NCBI GenBank assembly: GCA_030762895.1
Contig: JAUPTC010000102.1
Coordinates: 36,870-100,869, forward strand
Length of the DNA stretch: 64,000 bases
Source: Sophora flavescens
Taxonomy: Eukaryota > Streptophyta > Magnoliopsida > Fabales > Fabaceae
Direction: 5' to 3'
Shown here: positions 1 to 10,505 of the stretch, piece after piece
Layout: each line of letters starts with the position of its first letter
Numbering within the stretch: position 1 is the first letter of the stretch
Position numbers and translations under genes: made by a program
Notes under the pieces: model-generated
The model's database searches: none
The model's input: only the letters and a program-made list of their open reading frames with translations
Told to the model about the DNA's origin: nothing

Positions 1-749
1 ATCAATCAAAACAGATTTGGATCTGATTAACAGAATCTGTTTTCTTGATTTTGGTTCTTGAAATAAGATTCTGATTGTTCTTGTAGAATTCGCGTCCATC
101 TTGAAAATAACTGCGTCCATCTAGCTATTAAGATTTTACATTCAGATGGGATAGTAGACGAGCTCCATATGCCACTTTAGTAGACGAGCACTTCTGTCAC
201 TTTAGTAGACGAGCGCTTCTGTCAGTTTAGTAGATGAGCGCTTCTGTCACTTTAGTAGACGAGCGCTTCTGTCACTTTACTAGACGAGCGCTTGTATCAC
301 TTTAGTAGACGCCCGTTTAAATCACTTATGTTGGACGTGCGCTTCTATCGCTTCAGTGTTGGACAAGCGCTTCGATTCAAAAAATCTTATTTCTAAAAAT
401 CATTTTCATTTAACGAAAACTTATTCCTTTTATCGCAGGTTATTAAAATTGATTTCCTTTCATGCATCTTTTCAAATGAGCTTTTTGTGAATAAGAGATC
501 TCATCTTTTACAAATCATCTAAGACTTAAAACTAATTTCTCCTTTAAGCTCTTGTCTTGATGATTCTTTGATCTTCGTTTTTGCTCTTTGATTCCTTCAA
601 GTTCTTCCTTGAATGTTTTTCCTTTAATTGCTCACTGAACTTGTTGAGCACTGCTTGATATCCGTCTTTGTAATTGATTCTAAAACACTTGCATACACAT
701 TAAGTTGTATTTATCATATATCAAAATATCCAAGTCATTGAGTTTAACA
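1..749 (-). mobile_element. 3' LTR (partial) of a SIRE/Maximus-like Copia retrotransposon
   Basis: Read on the minus strand, the LTR begins TGTTAAACTCAATGAC at 749 and runs off the window at base 1. Just upstream on that strand (750-765) is the purine tract AAAAAAGGAGGAGAT, the usual form of a SIRE-type polypurine tract before the 3' LTR. The assignment to Copia rests on the RNase H remnant upstream at 1298-1532 on the same strand. The far end of the LTR and any target duplication lie outside the window. Confidence 0.7.
153..372. repeat. 25-bp tandem repeat inside the Copia LTR
   Basis: About eight or nine copies of a 25-base unit of the form AGTAGACGAGCGCTTCTGTC plus ACTTT. The central copies (about 204-303) are nearly identical. 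The edge copies drift, for example GTTGGACGTGCGCTTC near 330. In the element's own orientation the array lies well inside the LTR. Confidence 0.85.
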
Positions 750-1297
750 ATCTCCTCCTTTTTTATCATGACAAACCTTTTAACAAATTATAAGATCAGA
801 TTATAAGTGTAGCAGATGCTAAGTGTTTTTGACAGATTTATATCATGGTATCAGAGCAGAAGTATATCAGAGCAAAAAAATATTATCATAGCAGAATTTG
901 ATGTACTCCCCATTAATCATGTAAGCTTTTAAGCTCCCCCTCAACATATGCATGTATAATTCGTTTTCTATATCATACTTTTTCTTTATGTATAATTTGT
1001 TATTATCCCCTTTCTCTATGTCATACTTTTTCCTCCTCCTTTTGGCATCATCAAAAAGGTAAAGAAAAGAAACATTCAAAGCAATAGAGAAGGCAAGCAC
1101 TTAAACATTCAAACATAGCATATAAAATTGTTCATGATAGAGGGATAGGTGCAGGGGCAAATCAAAAAGATGCGTCCAACTCGCATAGATATTCCAAAAC
1201 TCTCTTATAAGCATTCATAGATATTCCAAATTAAATCATACAAGAATCAGAGCATATTTACACAAAGATACAATCATATAATTAGTTTCTTTAGAGA
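750..1297 (-). other. Copia 3' untranslated region with purine-rich tracts
   Basis: This lies between the RNase H stop (1298) and the LTR. On the minus strand it has repeated short purine tracts (AAAAGGAGGAGGAAAAAG near 1030, TTGAGGGGGAGC near 940), as in the long 3' regions of SIRE-type elements. A minus-strand open frame of 77 codons (867-1100) runs through it but matches nothing I recognise and is rich in low-complexity codons, so I do not call it a gene. Confidence 0.55.
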
Positions 1298-1532
1298 TTA
1301 GATATAGGATTGATCAATTATGCCCAATTCTCTTCTAATGAAAAAGAAGCTTTCCTTGTTCAAGGGCTTGGTAAAAATATCAGCAAGTTGTTTAGTTGTA
1401 TCAACATATTCAATCTCAATTTCTCTACTTTCTATATGGTCTATAATGAAATGATGTCTGATTTCTATGTATTTAGTTCTAGAGTGCATTACGGGATTCT
1501 TGGTTAAGTTAATTGCACTCGTATTGTCACAT
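1298..1532 (-). pseudogene. Copia Pol RNase H C-terminus, truncated
   Basis: The minus strand encodes the end of a Ty1/Copia polyprotein. The frame holds QCDNTSAINLTKNPVMHSRT, then a stretch of the form KYIEIRHHFI, then QLADIFTKPL. The CDN and HxRxKxIxIRxHF motifs mark the end of plant Copia RNase H, and QLADIFTKPL is the hallmark terminus of the polyprotein. Everything N-terminal to the CDN motif has been displaced by the LTR that starts at 1533. The frame is open to a stop at 1298, so this end was broken by insertion and not by decay. It cannot function alone. Confidence 0.9.
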
Positions 1533-2770
1533 TGATGAGCCTCTGTTTGACTGGTTTTATAACCAGTAAAGACCTTGGCTTTGTGCTAATTTTATATCAT
1601 TTTTACCCAAATTAGACTTGATTGTCCTTAAGTACTATTTTGAGTATGTAAATTGTTTTTAAGTTAATTTAGTTGATTTAGAGTGAAAAAGTATTTACTT
1701 TTATTTTATGTTTTCAGGTAAATAAAAAGGAATAATTCTGGAGTTTCTCGCCCCGAGAAAGGCTGCTCGCCTCGCGACCCAGAAGCCGATTGTGCGAGGA
1801 GAAATTGCATCCTTTCTGTCTCGCCGCGCGAAGACTGGACTCGCCTCGCGAGTAATGCTACCTTGGAAAAGTCAGAGACGATCACGGCTTGCCCGAGTGG
1901 AAGGTCACGGGCGTTACAGTTGGGAATTTGAAGAGTTCGCCTCGAGAAGATATTCTCGCCTCGCGAGAAGACCAAGAGTTGCAGACCTTTCATGTTATTC
2001 GCCTCGCGAGCAGTGCTTCGCCTCGCGAGGCCTTGGATTCCAGAAATGTGCATATAAGTAGTCTTAGGCAGAACTGAAGAGGGAGGTCAGAATTAGCCAG
2101 TTTTGGCTAGTTTGAGTTTGTTAGTCTTTTGTTTTTCTCTTAGTTTAATGTTTATTTCTGTAATGGAGAATTAGTCTCCTAGATTAATCTACTGCAATTG
2201 GTTTCTGTTAACACTTGAGGTTCTGTGATTCTGTTTCATTTGCTCTTCTCTTTTCAATGCCATGTTATATGTTTCTGTTTGTTATTTCAGTAATGTATAG
2301 TGTGGTATTGTTTCATTTCAGTGATGCTATGTTCCTATATATAATCGCGTTTGTTATTTCGCGTGTGTTCATTCATGTTCGTTTGTTCATGAGAGCTTAA
2401 CCCCGTTTGTTATTTCGGGAATAGGAACATACATCTGTAGTAGCGGTTTTCGTTTGTTAATTGTTGCTACAACCGGGAGGGGATTAGTATCTGCTTAGTA
2501 GAATATGCATGAACCGATGATAGTGGGGAAACCGAGAACAGTAGGTTAATCGTCTTTAGTTTATTTGTTAATCTCTTTTCTTACTCTGTTTTTATTTTGT
2601 TTCCTTTATTTTATTTTAATCTCAAACCCCCATTTCTAACTTTTACTAATTTTCTGTTAATAATAACAACAACACTAAAGAGTCCTTGAGAGACGATCCG
2701 AGTTGTCGCTCTATACTGCATTATTTTTATAATCGCTCGTTCTTTTTGGTGCGTGGCGACAGCGCGGTCA
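1533..2770 (+). repeat. Athila-like 5' LTR
   Basis: 1238 bases, TG...CA termini, closely similar to the LTRs at 19739-21000 and 23699-24954. From 1748 to 2033 it carries a cluster of CpG-rich words of the form CTCGCCTCGCGAG. The 3' part has repeated TTTGTTATTTCG words (2278-2420), and the end reads GGTCA directly before the PBS. Confidence 0.85.
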
Positions 2771-2775
2771 AAAAT

Positions 2776-2793
2776 TGGCGCCGTTGCCGGGGA
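2776..2793 (+). promoter_or_regulatory. Primer-binding site
   Basis: TGGCGCCGTTGCCGGGGA lies five bases after the LTR end. This is the classical minus-strand priming site of Athila/Tat-type plant Ty3 elements, complementary to a tRNA 3' end. Confidence 0.85.
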
Positions 2794-2934
2794 CTCTGGT
2801 TTGTTGTTATTAGCAGAAAATAAAATTTAAAAAAAAATAAAATAAAATAAAATAAAATTTTTTTAAAAAAAAAATATTTCTCTTTGCTAATTAGTTTTGT
2901 CTGCTTTGTCTGGTTGTGAATTTTAGCACCCCCC

Positions 2935-3690
2935 ATGGATAGTTATATGCGAAATTACATGCCTAATGTTTACTATGAACCACCACCATGCATATATTTT
3001 CCTGATTATGTTGGTTTATCGCACTGGTTGCCAAGGTTTAGTGGTTTTGCAGGTGAAAATCCACAGGAGCATCTGAGGGAATTCCAGATTGCTTGCTCTA
3101 TAATGCTGAGACCTGCAGGAATAACAGAAGATCACATTCAGATGGAAGCTTTCCAGTTCTCGCTTGAAGGTGCTGCAAGAAATTGGTTGTATTGCCTTGA
3201 TGAAAATTCCATCTTCAGCTGGTTTGACTTGAAGAACGCCTTCCTGTTGAGCTGGGGAAACTATCCACTGAACCCTCCCCAAGTGACCACCTCTGCACCT
3301 TCCGAACCTTCCCTAGAGGATCTGTTCAAGCAATTGACTGCACAAATGGAAGCAAGCTTTCAACAAATGGCACAACAATTGGCAGAGAACACTCAACAAA
3401 TGATAGAGGAAAATCAACGGATGATGGAGGAACAAAATCTTGAATACCAGAGGGACCAAGCTGAATCTCGGAAGTTGTGGGCTCTAATTGATCAAGTTTC
3501 CGCCAACTCAGCTGCAATGCTAACTCCACAGCCCATTGAAGAACATAAAGATTCACAAGTTATTTTTGAAAATATTTCTGATGATGATTGTGATAATATT
3601 TCTGTTGATGATGAATTGTGTGTTGAATCCCCTGATGATTGTTATTGTGATGGCAATGCTTTGTGTGTAGGTGGATTCGACACCCATTAA
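2935..3690 (+). pseudogene. Athila-like Gag N-terminal fragment
   Basis: An open frame of 251 residues starts ATGGATAGTTATATG at 2935. Residues ~25-110 form a plant retrotransposon Gag core: WLPRFSGFAGENPQEHLREF, then FQFSLEGAARNWLYCL and a WFDLKNAFLL segment, the usual FxFSLxxxAxxWLxxL...W.xLKxxFL pattern. Residues ~130-190 are glutamine/methionine-rich and likely coiled-coil; the tail is acidic. The last residues (after ~3670) come from unrelated flanking DNA, so the true C-terminus, nucleocapsid and Pol are missing. Gag normally assembles the virus-like particle. This copy keeps the Gag core that the related element at 19739-24954 has lost. Confidence 0.75.
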
Positions 3691-6514
3691 TAACACAGTT
3701 CACCCTATAAAGAATAAGATACATATTGCATACAACATACAACCAAAATATTTGTACATTGTTTCATTTTAAAATTGGCTTGAGTTTTTGACAAAAATAT
3801 AATCAAAAGACGACAAGTGACTTTTAAATTTGTCCCTCGTTTAATCAAAGGACAAAACATTGTCCACATCACTAAAATGTAAAATGACCAAGACATTCAA
3901 ACACTTACCATGTTGGAACAACTTGAATGAGTTCTCATTTCTCATTCTCATCTTCATAGAGCTGACAATCACATGTATACTTACTTCTTCTGTGTTCCTT
4001 CTCTCTTTTCCACTTCATCCATTTCTTCTCTGTCTTCCATTCCAAAAAAAAGGAGAGTTTTAGAGGCCGCAAAATTCTTCGCTAAAATAAAAAAACCGAT
4101 AGCTAAATTTACTAGGAACCGTTTTTGGAACCGATAGGTGGATGTATCTGAATCCAACACAAACTAATTTAGCCACCGATCATGCATTCACTAAATTTGG
4201 TCTCTGTCTTTTGTCCTAGAGTTGACTAATTTTTTTTAAAAAATTTAGTGGCCACCAATTCGGTTAGTTTTTAGCAATCAAGATGCGGTCACATATTTGG
4301 TCTCTGAATGGAATATTCCTTTTTTAAAACATAAGTAAAATTATAGTTTTTTTAAATTTTAAAAAGTAAAATTAAATAAAATACAGAATAATCATTAAAC
4401 TAAATAATAAAATATTAGTGAATAGTTATTGCATATATAATCCAGAATTATAATACATTGTCTAAATCCATAAAAGGCAACTAAATAAAATAAATGTATG
4501 GTAACAGGCTAAAATCATCATGAGCGTCCTCAACATCAACATCCTCCTCAGAAGCATCCTCATAATCAACTTCATTGTTGTTCACGTGGCGACCTAAACC
4601 CAAGCCACTCACCCAAACCACTCACCCAAACTACTCGATCCTAGCTCTCTCCTAGGTCAACTCAATCAAAATCATCAGGATTTCAATGTCCTTCTCAACT
4701 AGCTCTCAGTTCAGGTTTTAGATGACCTCTAGATAGTCCACGATAGGGAAGGGTTTGGATGAGGCCATAAAGCCATCCCCATCTGCCCCGATACATAAAC
4801 ATAACCCCCTCTTGTTCTTCCCTCGAGCTGCCTTCAAGAAGAAGGCGTTGTTAAAGGCAACAAATCGTCATTGCCCCTGACTATATATTAGACTCTTCTC
4901 GAAAGCGATGAAATGCATCCAATATAATATCACAAACATTAGCGCGTTTGCAATTATTAAACTTTTTCAATTGTCCTAATCACAATGAGGTGAGGGAAAC
5001 AGGCTAAAATATGATGATTGTCCTCATCATGAATGCCCTAACAATGAGCTGCATAGCCACCTTCAAGAAGAGGGTGTTGTTAGAGGCAGTACATCACAAA
5101 TTATCCCTAACTATTAGCCTCTTCTCGAAGGGGATCAAACACATCCTACATAATATTGTAGAAATTAGGACTTTTTTACAATCATTAAAAATAATAAAAT
5201 GAATAACTTTTAAATAAAACAACATATTACTTACAATAACTCTGGCAAACTTCTCGTTATCATATTTATATAATTATATCTCTACTTGGTAAGTCAATTC
5301 ATGGGTAAAGGATGCTTAAAATTATGGCTACTCCAACAACAACAGCAACACATAACATTGAAGGTAGGAATTGTATGGTCATGAGATCCTCCACCTGAGG
5401 AACATCAAATGCAAGTTTGAGTTTGAAAACCAAAACAAAAATAATATTTGTAAACCATGATTTTGGAAAGATAAAAAACAAACGAATTTGGCAAGTTGTC
5501 AAATATATAAGCAATATATAGATATTAAAGTTAAAAACAGAAATGACAAAAGACCTTACAGAAATCGGTTTTAAATCTTTGAATTTCTGAATGAAGATAG
5601 GATCATCGGATAGCCTCTTAACTCTGTAAGAATTTGGAAATCAAGAGCTAACTACATTTTTCACCTCAACTTTGAACAACAAATCCTTGTCGAGTAAGGT
5701 ACAAATCTCTTCAAGAAAGATGTAACCTCCAGATGACTGGCCAATGGATAATTAGTATAGTTAGTATTAGTATCACTATTACTATTATGATAATGGATTT
5801 ATAGAAAAGTAAAATAGGATTTATGTGACAGATAAAGAAAAGGTACAAGAAAGTAAGAGCCTACATCTTCCAAGTCTGAGTATCACTCAAGACTCCCTAG
5901 TTACAACGTAATTTCTCTATGATCACGTTATTCCCTTCTCATCCCATATAAAGGATTCCCCTAACAACTTTCCTAAAAAATCAGCACATAACAGACTCCC
6001 TTATAACAGACCCTCTTTCATCTTTCCCCCGTGACACCCTTACTCTATGGTTCCTACTACAGGGTATTATTGTTTCTTTGCTTCTTGGGCCTTCAGGTAT
6101 AAACCAAGAGAGGTTTACGGACTGGTCTGGTCCATATTCCTAATAACTTCCATCATAAAACAAGTATTGCTCCTGAATTCAGGATTTGGTAAGCTACAAA
6201 AAGATTTCTATTATCTCGTGACGGGGAAAGAAATATGAAGCATATAAAACATCACAAATCTAATGTACGTTGGTCGTATTATATGTCCTGAGTCGTAGAT
6301 AGTCCAAAAACTTCCATTTGAACCAAAACACATTTGAATCATGCAAATCACACTACAAGATTATATCCATTGAAGATTGTTAGTATTCCTAAACAGAAAA
6401 ATGTAAAATTGATGAAAAATAGAGAAATGGAAAGAAAAATATTATTGAATGACCGAGTTAGAACAAAATAGGAGAATGAATTCTCCTCTAAGGGTAACCC
6501 TTCACAAAGGGTTT
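3671..6514. other. Unassigned DNA with degenerate transposon-like sequence
   Basis: No convincing gene. 4060-4330 holds spaced, imperfect words such as GCTAAATTTA and ATTTAGTGGCCACC in both orientations, resembling the subterminal region of an old CACTA-type transposon; this is weak. 4487-5200 contains a diverged duplication (listed separately). Short open frames at 3860-4063, 5299-5514 (minus) and 6047-6238 show no family motif. The rest is AT-rich without evident structure. Confidence 0.4.
4487..5200. repeat. Diverged direct duplication of a ~200-480 bp module
   Basis: The module AACAGGCTAAAAT...CTTCAAGAAG...GTTGTTA...CTCTTCTCGAA...CATCC..ATAATAT occurs at about 4487-4970 and again, shortened, at 4998-5200. 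Landmarks keep their order. On the minus strand the first copy can be read as short open stretches, but neither copy gives a continuous frame. Confidence 0.5.
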
Positions 6515-8338
6515 CTCCTTTCTCACAAATTAAAATTCTCCGAATGCATGCCTTCCACCCTTATTCCCCCTTATTTATCTAACTTATCCCCTCTAACTAA
6601 CTAACTGCTCCAAATGTCCCTAACTACTTTACCTTCCCTTCTGTCCTTAAAAAGCTATTCTTCAAATGAGATATTTGTCGTTGTTATTCTCTAAAAGTGC
6701 TAATACATATTGCCAATTTTCCATCCATGTCCAATCAAGGATTTATTGATGATGTCCTTGAGAATTTGGAAAAATAATGGGAAGGAAATGTGCTTGAAAT
6801 TGGTTCAAATCGTCATCTCTTACATAGAAATCATCTTTCACAGACATTGCATAAATATCAAAGGTAGAAAGGTAAATTGCTTGGCATCTTTTCATGTAGA
6901 TTAGACATACAGCAACAACACATAAGTGATACATAGAAAAGGAAGTTTACAATGATACAGTCCTTACCTCTCCTCCTTGATATTAGCTAGTTTATTAACC
7001 ATAAAAAAATTAGGACTGAAAATTTTGAAGTATACAAGCTTTGGGTAGTTTATCATAATCAAACTTAATCATACCTGAGAAGGTTCAAATCAAATGCCAT
7101 ACATGCAATGCAGTAACAAAGATCAGGAGTAGCGGCCAGAAAACAAAGCTTTGGGGTTACACAGCTTTAGGTATACGCCCATTCTTATCTACTGTACTAC
7201 AAGGGAAGAGGACTATAGAGAATAAGAAGAAAGAAGACCCTCACCTCAAAGCCAACTGAATTCAATTGATTCTATTTGTTGTAGTATGGATATCCTTTGG
7301 TGAAACTATTCAAAATCAGCAACATGAGTGCTGCACTTCCTATTTGGCAACACCCCCAAACCAAAAAAACCTATTTTTTGTGTGTTCGTACAATTAAAGT
7401 AGCTTTACCTAAAGTCAAACTCCAAAAATCCATGCTTAGGTAATAAAACCCTAAATGCAGGGCTCAAGAGTGTCCCTACAAAGGTGAGAGGACCCTAAAT
7501 GCCACACATCCAAAGTTATCAACTGTGAATTCACTTGCTACAAGATCAGAAATACAATTCATTCATTTCCAGTAAGTGAATTAAAGCATTCTGAAAAGAA
7601 ATAGTAACTGAATTTACATTTAAATTATTTGTAGTGCAATAGCAATTAATGAGTCAGAGACTTCAAAAAGACAAGGTTAATTTCCAAGCAACAATTAATT
7701 CTGAATGTCTTAAACCACCATCCAAATTCCTTCATCTCAAAAAAGAATTGATGAAACAATTACAATATATTGATATCAATCTTAAAACTAACACCTTTTT
7801 ATCAAAGTGCTTGTCATGAATGTACAATGCCCATTCTTCCCCACATTCCACGAACGCACTGATTAGTGCTGCCGATACATTTTCTTTACCAATATCCTTT
7901 TTGATAGGAGCTTTACATGAATGGTAGATTGGAGCTCCTGTTGAGAATGACCATATCACCTTCATGGAACCACTCTTGTCAGTCCACCATATACATAGTC
8001 CAATCTAGGGTAGTAATTAGTGTTGTAGTTGGGTTACTGTCCAATGAAAATGTATAAAAAAACATCAGCAAGTAGAATGATATGGTTAGAATGCCACCAA
8101 CTCAAACAAAAAGTAACAAGGTTACAAAGCCATGATAACAGCACCATGACATTGAACCATTCAATCAACCTTATAAGTAGGACTTCTGGACTAGGAAGGA
8201 TGGATAACATTAAGATAAAAGTACAAGTCTTAAAATAAAATAGAGGAATAATATTTAAAAATTAAAATGAGTCACTATAAATGCAATAAAATACTAACAT
8301 TTATCTAATTATTCGGGCATTTCCATCCATAATACTAA
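6515..8338. repeat. Tandem segment copy 1 (uninterrupted)
   Basis: About 1.8 kb. The left half (6515-7160) starts TCTCACAAATTAAAATTCTC and includes AAAAAGCTATTCTTCAAATG. The right half (7160-8338) includes the IRE1-like exon and ends ATTTCCATCCATAATACTAAC. The same order recurs at 8339-14207 and 14208-17700. This copy shows the empty site GGGGTTACACAGCTTTAGG (from 7147) at which copies 2 and 3 carry retrotransposons. Confidence 0.85.
7795..8010 (-). pseudogene. IRE1-like sensor lumenal-domain exon, copy 1
   Basis: The minus strand reads MKVIWSFSTGAPIYHS, a lysine/asparagine-rich spacer, FVECGEEWALYIHDKHF, then DKK followed by a splice donor (AAAAAG|GTGTTAG; exon edge at 7795). The pattern IWSFSTGxPIYxS...ECGxxWxLYIHxxxFGK resembles the lumenal beta-propeller of plant IRE1, the ER stress sensor kinase/ribonuclease. 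I judge the family from memory of the motif pattern, not from a search. No kinase or RNase exon is present, so this is an isolated exon fragment in a duplicated segment. Upstream the open frame continues to about 8010. Confidence 0.5.
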
Positions 8339-8990
8339 CATTATCTCCTTTATCACAAATTAAATTTCTCTTAATGCATGCCTTCCACCCTTATTCCCCC
8401 TTATTTATCTAACTTATCCCCTCTAACTAACCCATTGCTCCAAATGTCCCTAACTACTTTGCCGTCCCTTCTATCCTTAAAAAGCTATTCTTCAAATGAG
8501 ATATTTGTCGTTGTTATTCTCTCAAAATGCCAATACGTATTGCCAATTTTCCATCCTCCAATCAAGGATTTATTGATGATGTTCTTGAGAATTTGGAAAA
8601 ATAATGGGAAGGAATGTGCTTGAAATTGGTTCACATCTTTATCTCTTACATAGAAATCATCTTTCTCAAACATTGCATAAATATCAAAGGAAGCAAGGTA
8701 AATTGCTTGGCATCTTTTCATGTAGATTAGACATACAGTAACAACACATAAGTGATACATAGAAAAGGAAGTTTACAATGATACAATCCTTACCTCTCCT
8801 CCTTGATATTATCTAGTTTATTAACCATAAAAAAATTAGGAATGAAAATTTTGAAGTATACAAGCTTTGGGAAGTTTATCATAATCAAACTTAATCATTC
8901 CCGAGAAGGTTCAAATCAAATGCCACACATGCAATGCAGTAGCAAAGTTCAGAAGTAGCGGCCAAAAAATAGAGCTTTGGGGTTACACAG

Positions 8991-9416
8991 TGTACTGGCC
9001 GAGGTTATTAACCCGGCCACCGAGCTCAAGTACCCGGCCCAGTCCGGAAATTAAAGATAATAAATCAAAGATCACTTAATTAAAGAAATAAGATATTGGT
9101 ATTAAATCCTGATATTATCTAAAATAACCTTATCTGGTTAAAAGAGATAATATCCCTTAAATTAAGGAATCATATCTCAAATGAGATATTAAGAGATAAA
9201 TCATATCTCAAAAGAGATATCAAGAGACAAATCAAATCTCTAAAAGATATTAAGAGATAAATCAGATCTCTAAGAGATAGGGGAATCCTATTATAAAAGG
9301 AGGAGTACCCCTCATAAGAAACTCACTTTTCACTGAACACCGGTGACTCTCCCTTAAGCGTGTTAGAGGAACTAGTGTCGACCAAGAGACTATCAAACAG
9401 TCCTTGCTCCCTAGTA
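8991..9416 (+). repeat. Truncated 5' LTR of the Tat-like element
   Basis: Matches 12346-12772 almost base for base, including GAGATATTAAGAGATAAATC words. It stops at CTAGTA, where the 3' LTR continues CTCGTCCGATAC. Confidence 0.85.
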
Positions 9417-9641
9417 AGAGGAAAAACTACTTACACTCGACTCCTATGTAAGAGGAAAAACTACTTACACTCGACTCCTAAGTAAGAGGAAAAACTACTT
9501 ACACTCGACTCCTAAGTAAGAGGAAAAACTACTTACACTCGACTCCGAAGTAAGAGGAAAAACTACTTACACTCGACTCCTAAGTAAGAGGAAAAACTAC
9601 TTACACTTGACTCCTCAGCAAGAGGAAAAACTACTTGACTC
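9413..9641 (+). repeat. 34-bp tandem array
   Basis: Six full copies plus a partial copy of a 34-base unit containing AGAGGAAAAACTACTTACAC and TCGACTCCTAAGTA. From 9641 to about 9800 related words (ACTCCTAAGCAGGAG, CCGAAGCCTCTA) continue in a looser, degenerate form. Confidence 0.9.
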
Positions 9642-9899
9642 CTAAAGCAGGAGATAAAGCCTAAGCAGGCACTTGACTCCTAAGCAGGAGATAAAACTCT
9701 GAGGAGGCCGACCGAAGCCTCTAAAGGTACTTGACTCCTAAGCAGGAGCTAAAACCTAAGGAGGTGCTAAACCCTGAGGGGGCCAACCGAAGCCTCTACA
9801 GGTTAACATTAATCGATCCGGGTTAACATACCGAATCCGTAAAAACGTTAGAAAATTCACAAAAAACAAAAAGATTCACAGCTAAAATAAGAAATTTCA

Positions 9900-10505
9900 T
9901 TAAGATAAAAGGGGCAAGTCCCCAAATACATAAAAGATTGCGCAAAAAACAATATCACCTAAAATACTATCACAACTTCGGGACTCGAGGTCCACCTCGG
10001 CATTAGGAGCAGTGATGTCAATCTGTCCAGGTGGGCCCACTCCACCTTCACCTTCGGACCCCTCCTCGGCCACTTTCCCGTCGACCTCTTCCCTTTGAGA
10101 TACGACCTCCTCATCCTCCAGCTCGGACAACAGAACTAGGACTCCATCTCGGTTAAAATCTTTGTCCACGTCAGCACAGGTGAAGTCGGCATTCGGATTG
10201 AAGTGCCGAAGGTTCTTCACGGCTCAAGAAAAGCCATTAACATGCTCCCTCATGATAGAAGCCTCGACTTCAACCATATCAGAACGGAGCCTCAGATTCT
10301 CCTCCTTCTCGGATTCCAGCAACTTCCGCAACTCAAGACTGGCTTCCTTCTCGGCTTAAAGTCCTCCCACGACCTTCGGAAGGTTGAACCGGTCGATTCT
10401 TTCCATTTCCAGCTCGGCCATAAGGGTAGTATCGCCTTTTTTCAGCTCTACCTTTTGGGCTTTCAATTGCCCAATTAGCCGAGCCTGCTCTTCACAAAGT
10501 TCGGG
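9900..10505 (-). pseudogene. Antisense ORF remnant of a Tat-type element
   Basis: On the minus strand a broken frame runs from about 10505 to 9900. The N-terminal part is charged and coiled-coil-like (LKAQKVELKKGD, then KEASLELRKLLESEKEENLR). It is followed by FNPNADFTCADVDKDFNRDG and an acidic tail (SELEDEEVVSQREE). In-frame stops near 10358 and 10229 break it. Tat-lineage elements often carry an extra reverse-oriented ORF between pol and the 3' LTR, usually with a coiled-coil end; this fits that in place and style. Its function in the family is not established. Confidence 0.5.

Larger units (their letters stand above)
1533..3670 (+). mobile_element. Truncated Athila-like Ty3 element: 5' LTR, PBS and gag fragment
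   Basis: It starts TGATGAGCCTCTG, as do the two LTRs at 19739 and 23699, with which it is collinear. It keeps a full 5' LTR (1533-2770), a primer-binding site (2776-2793) and a gag-like frame. Similarity to the complete relative at 19739-24954 stops abruptly after CTTTGTGTGTAG (about 3670); the rest of the internal region and the 3' LTR are absent. It cuts the Copia RNase H at 1532/1533. The candidate 5' target copy is CACAT (1528-1532), but no 3' partner is present. Confidence 0.8.

Noticed and set aside
846..857. TGGTATCAGAGC, the initiator-tRNA primer-binding word, on the plus strand
   Set aside because: The surrounding Copia remnant is minus-strand (RNase H, purine tract, LTR start at 749), so a plus-strand PBS here does not fit; no LTR end CA with matching LTR precedes it. 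It may be chance or a tiny fragment.
1792..2061. Open frames on both strands in the Athila-like LTR (also 20011-20352, 23868-24243)
   Set aside because: They are produced by the GC-rich CTCGCCTCGCGAG words, which avoid stops in several frames; they lie fully inside LTRs.
6743..6934. Repeated minus-strand frame MYHLCVVAVCLIYMKRCQ, also at 8485-8760 and 14385-14624
   Set aside because: It is open only because the host segment is duplicated; the copies change frame at small indels (8620 versus 14470) and no family motif is present.
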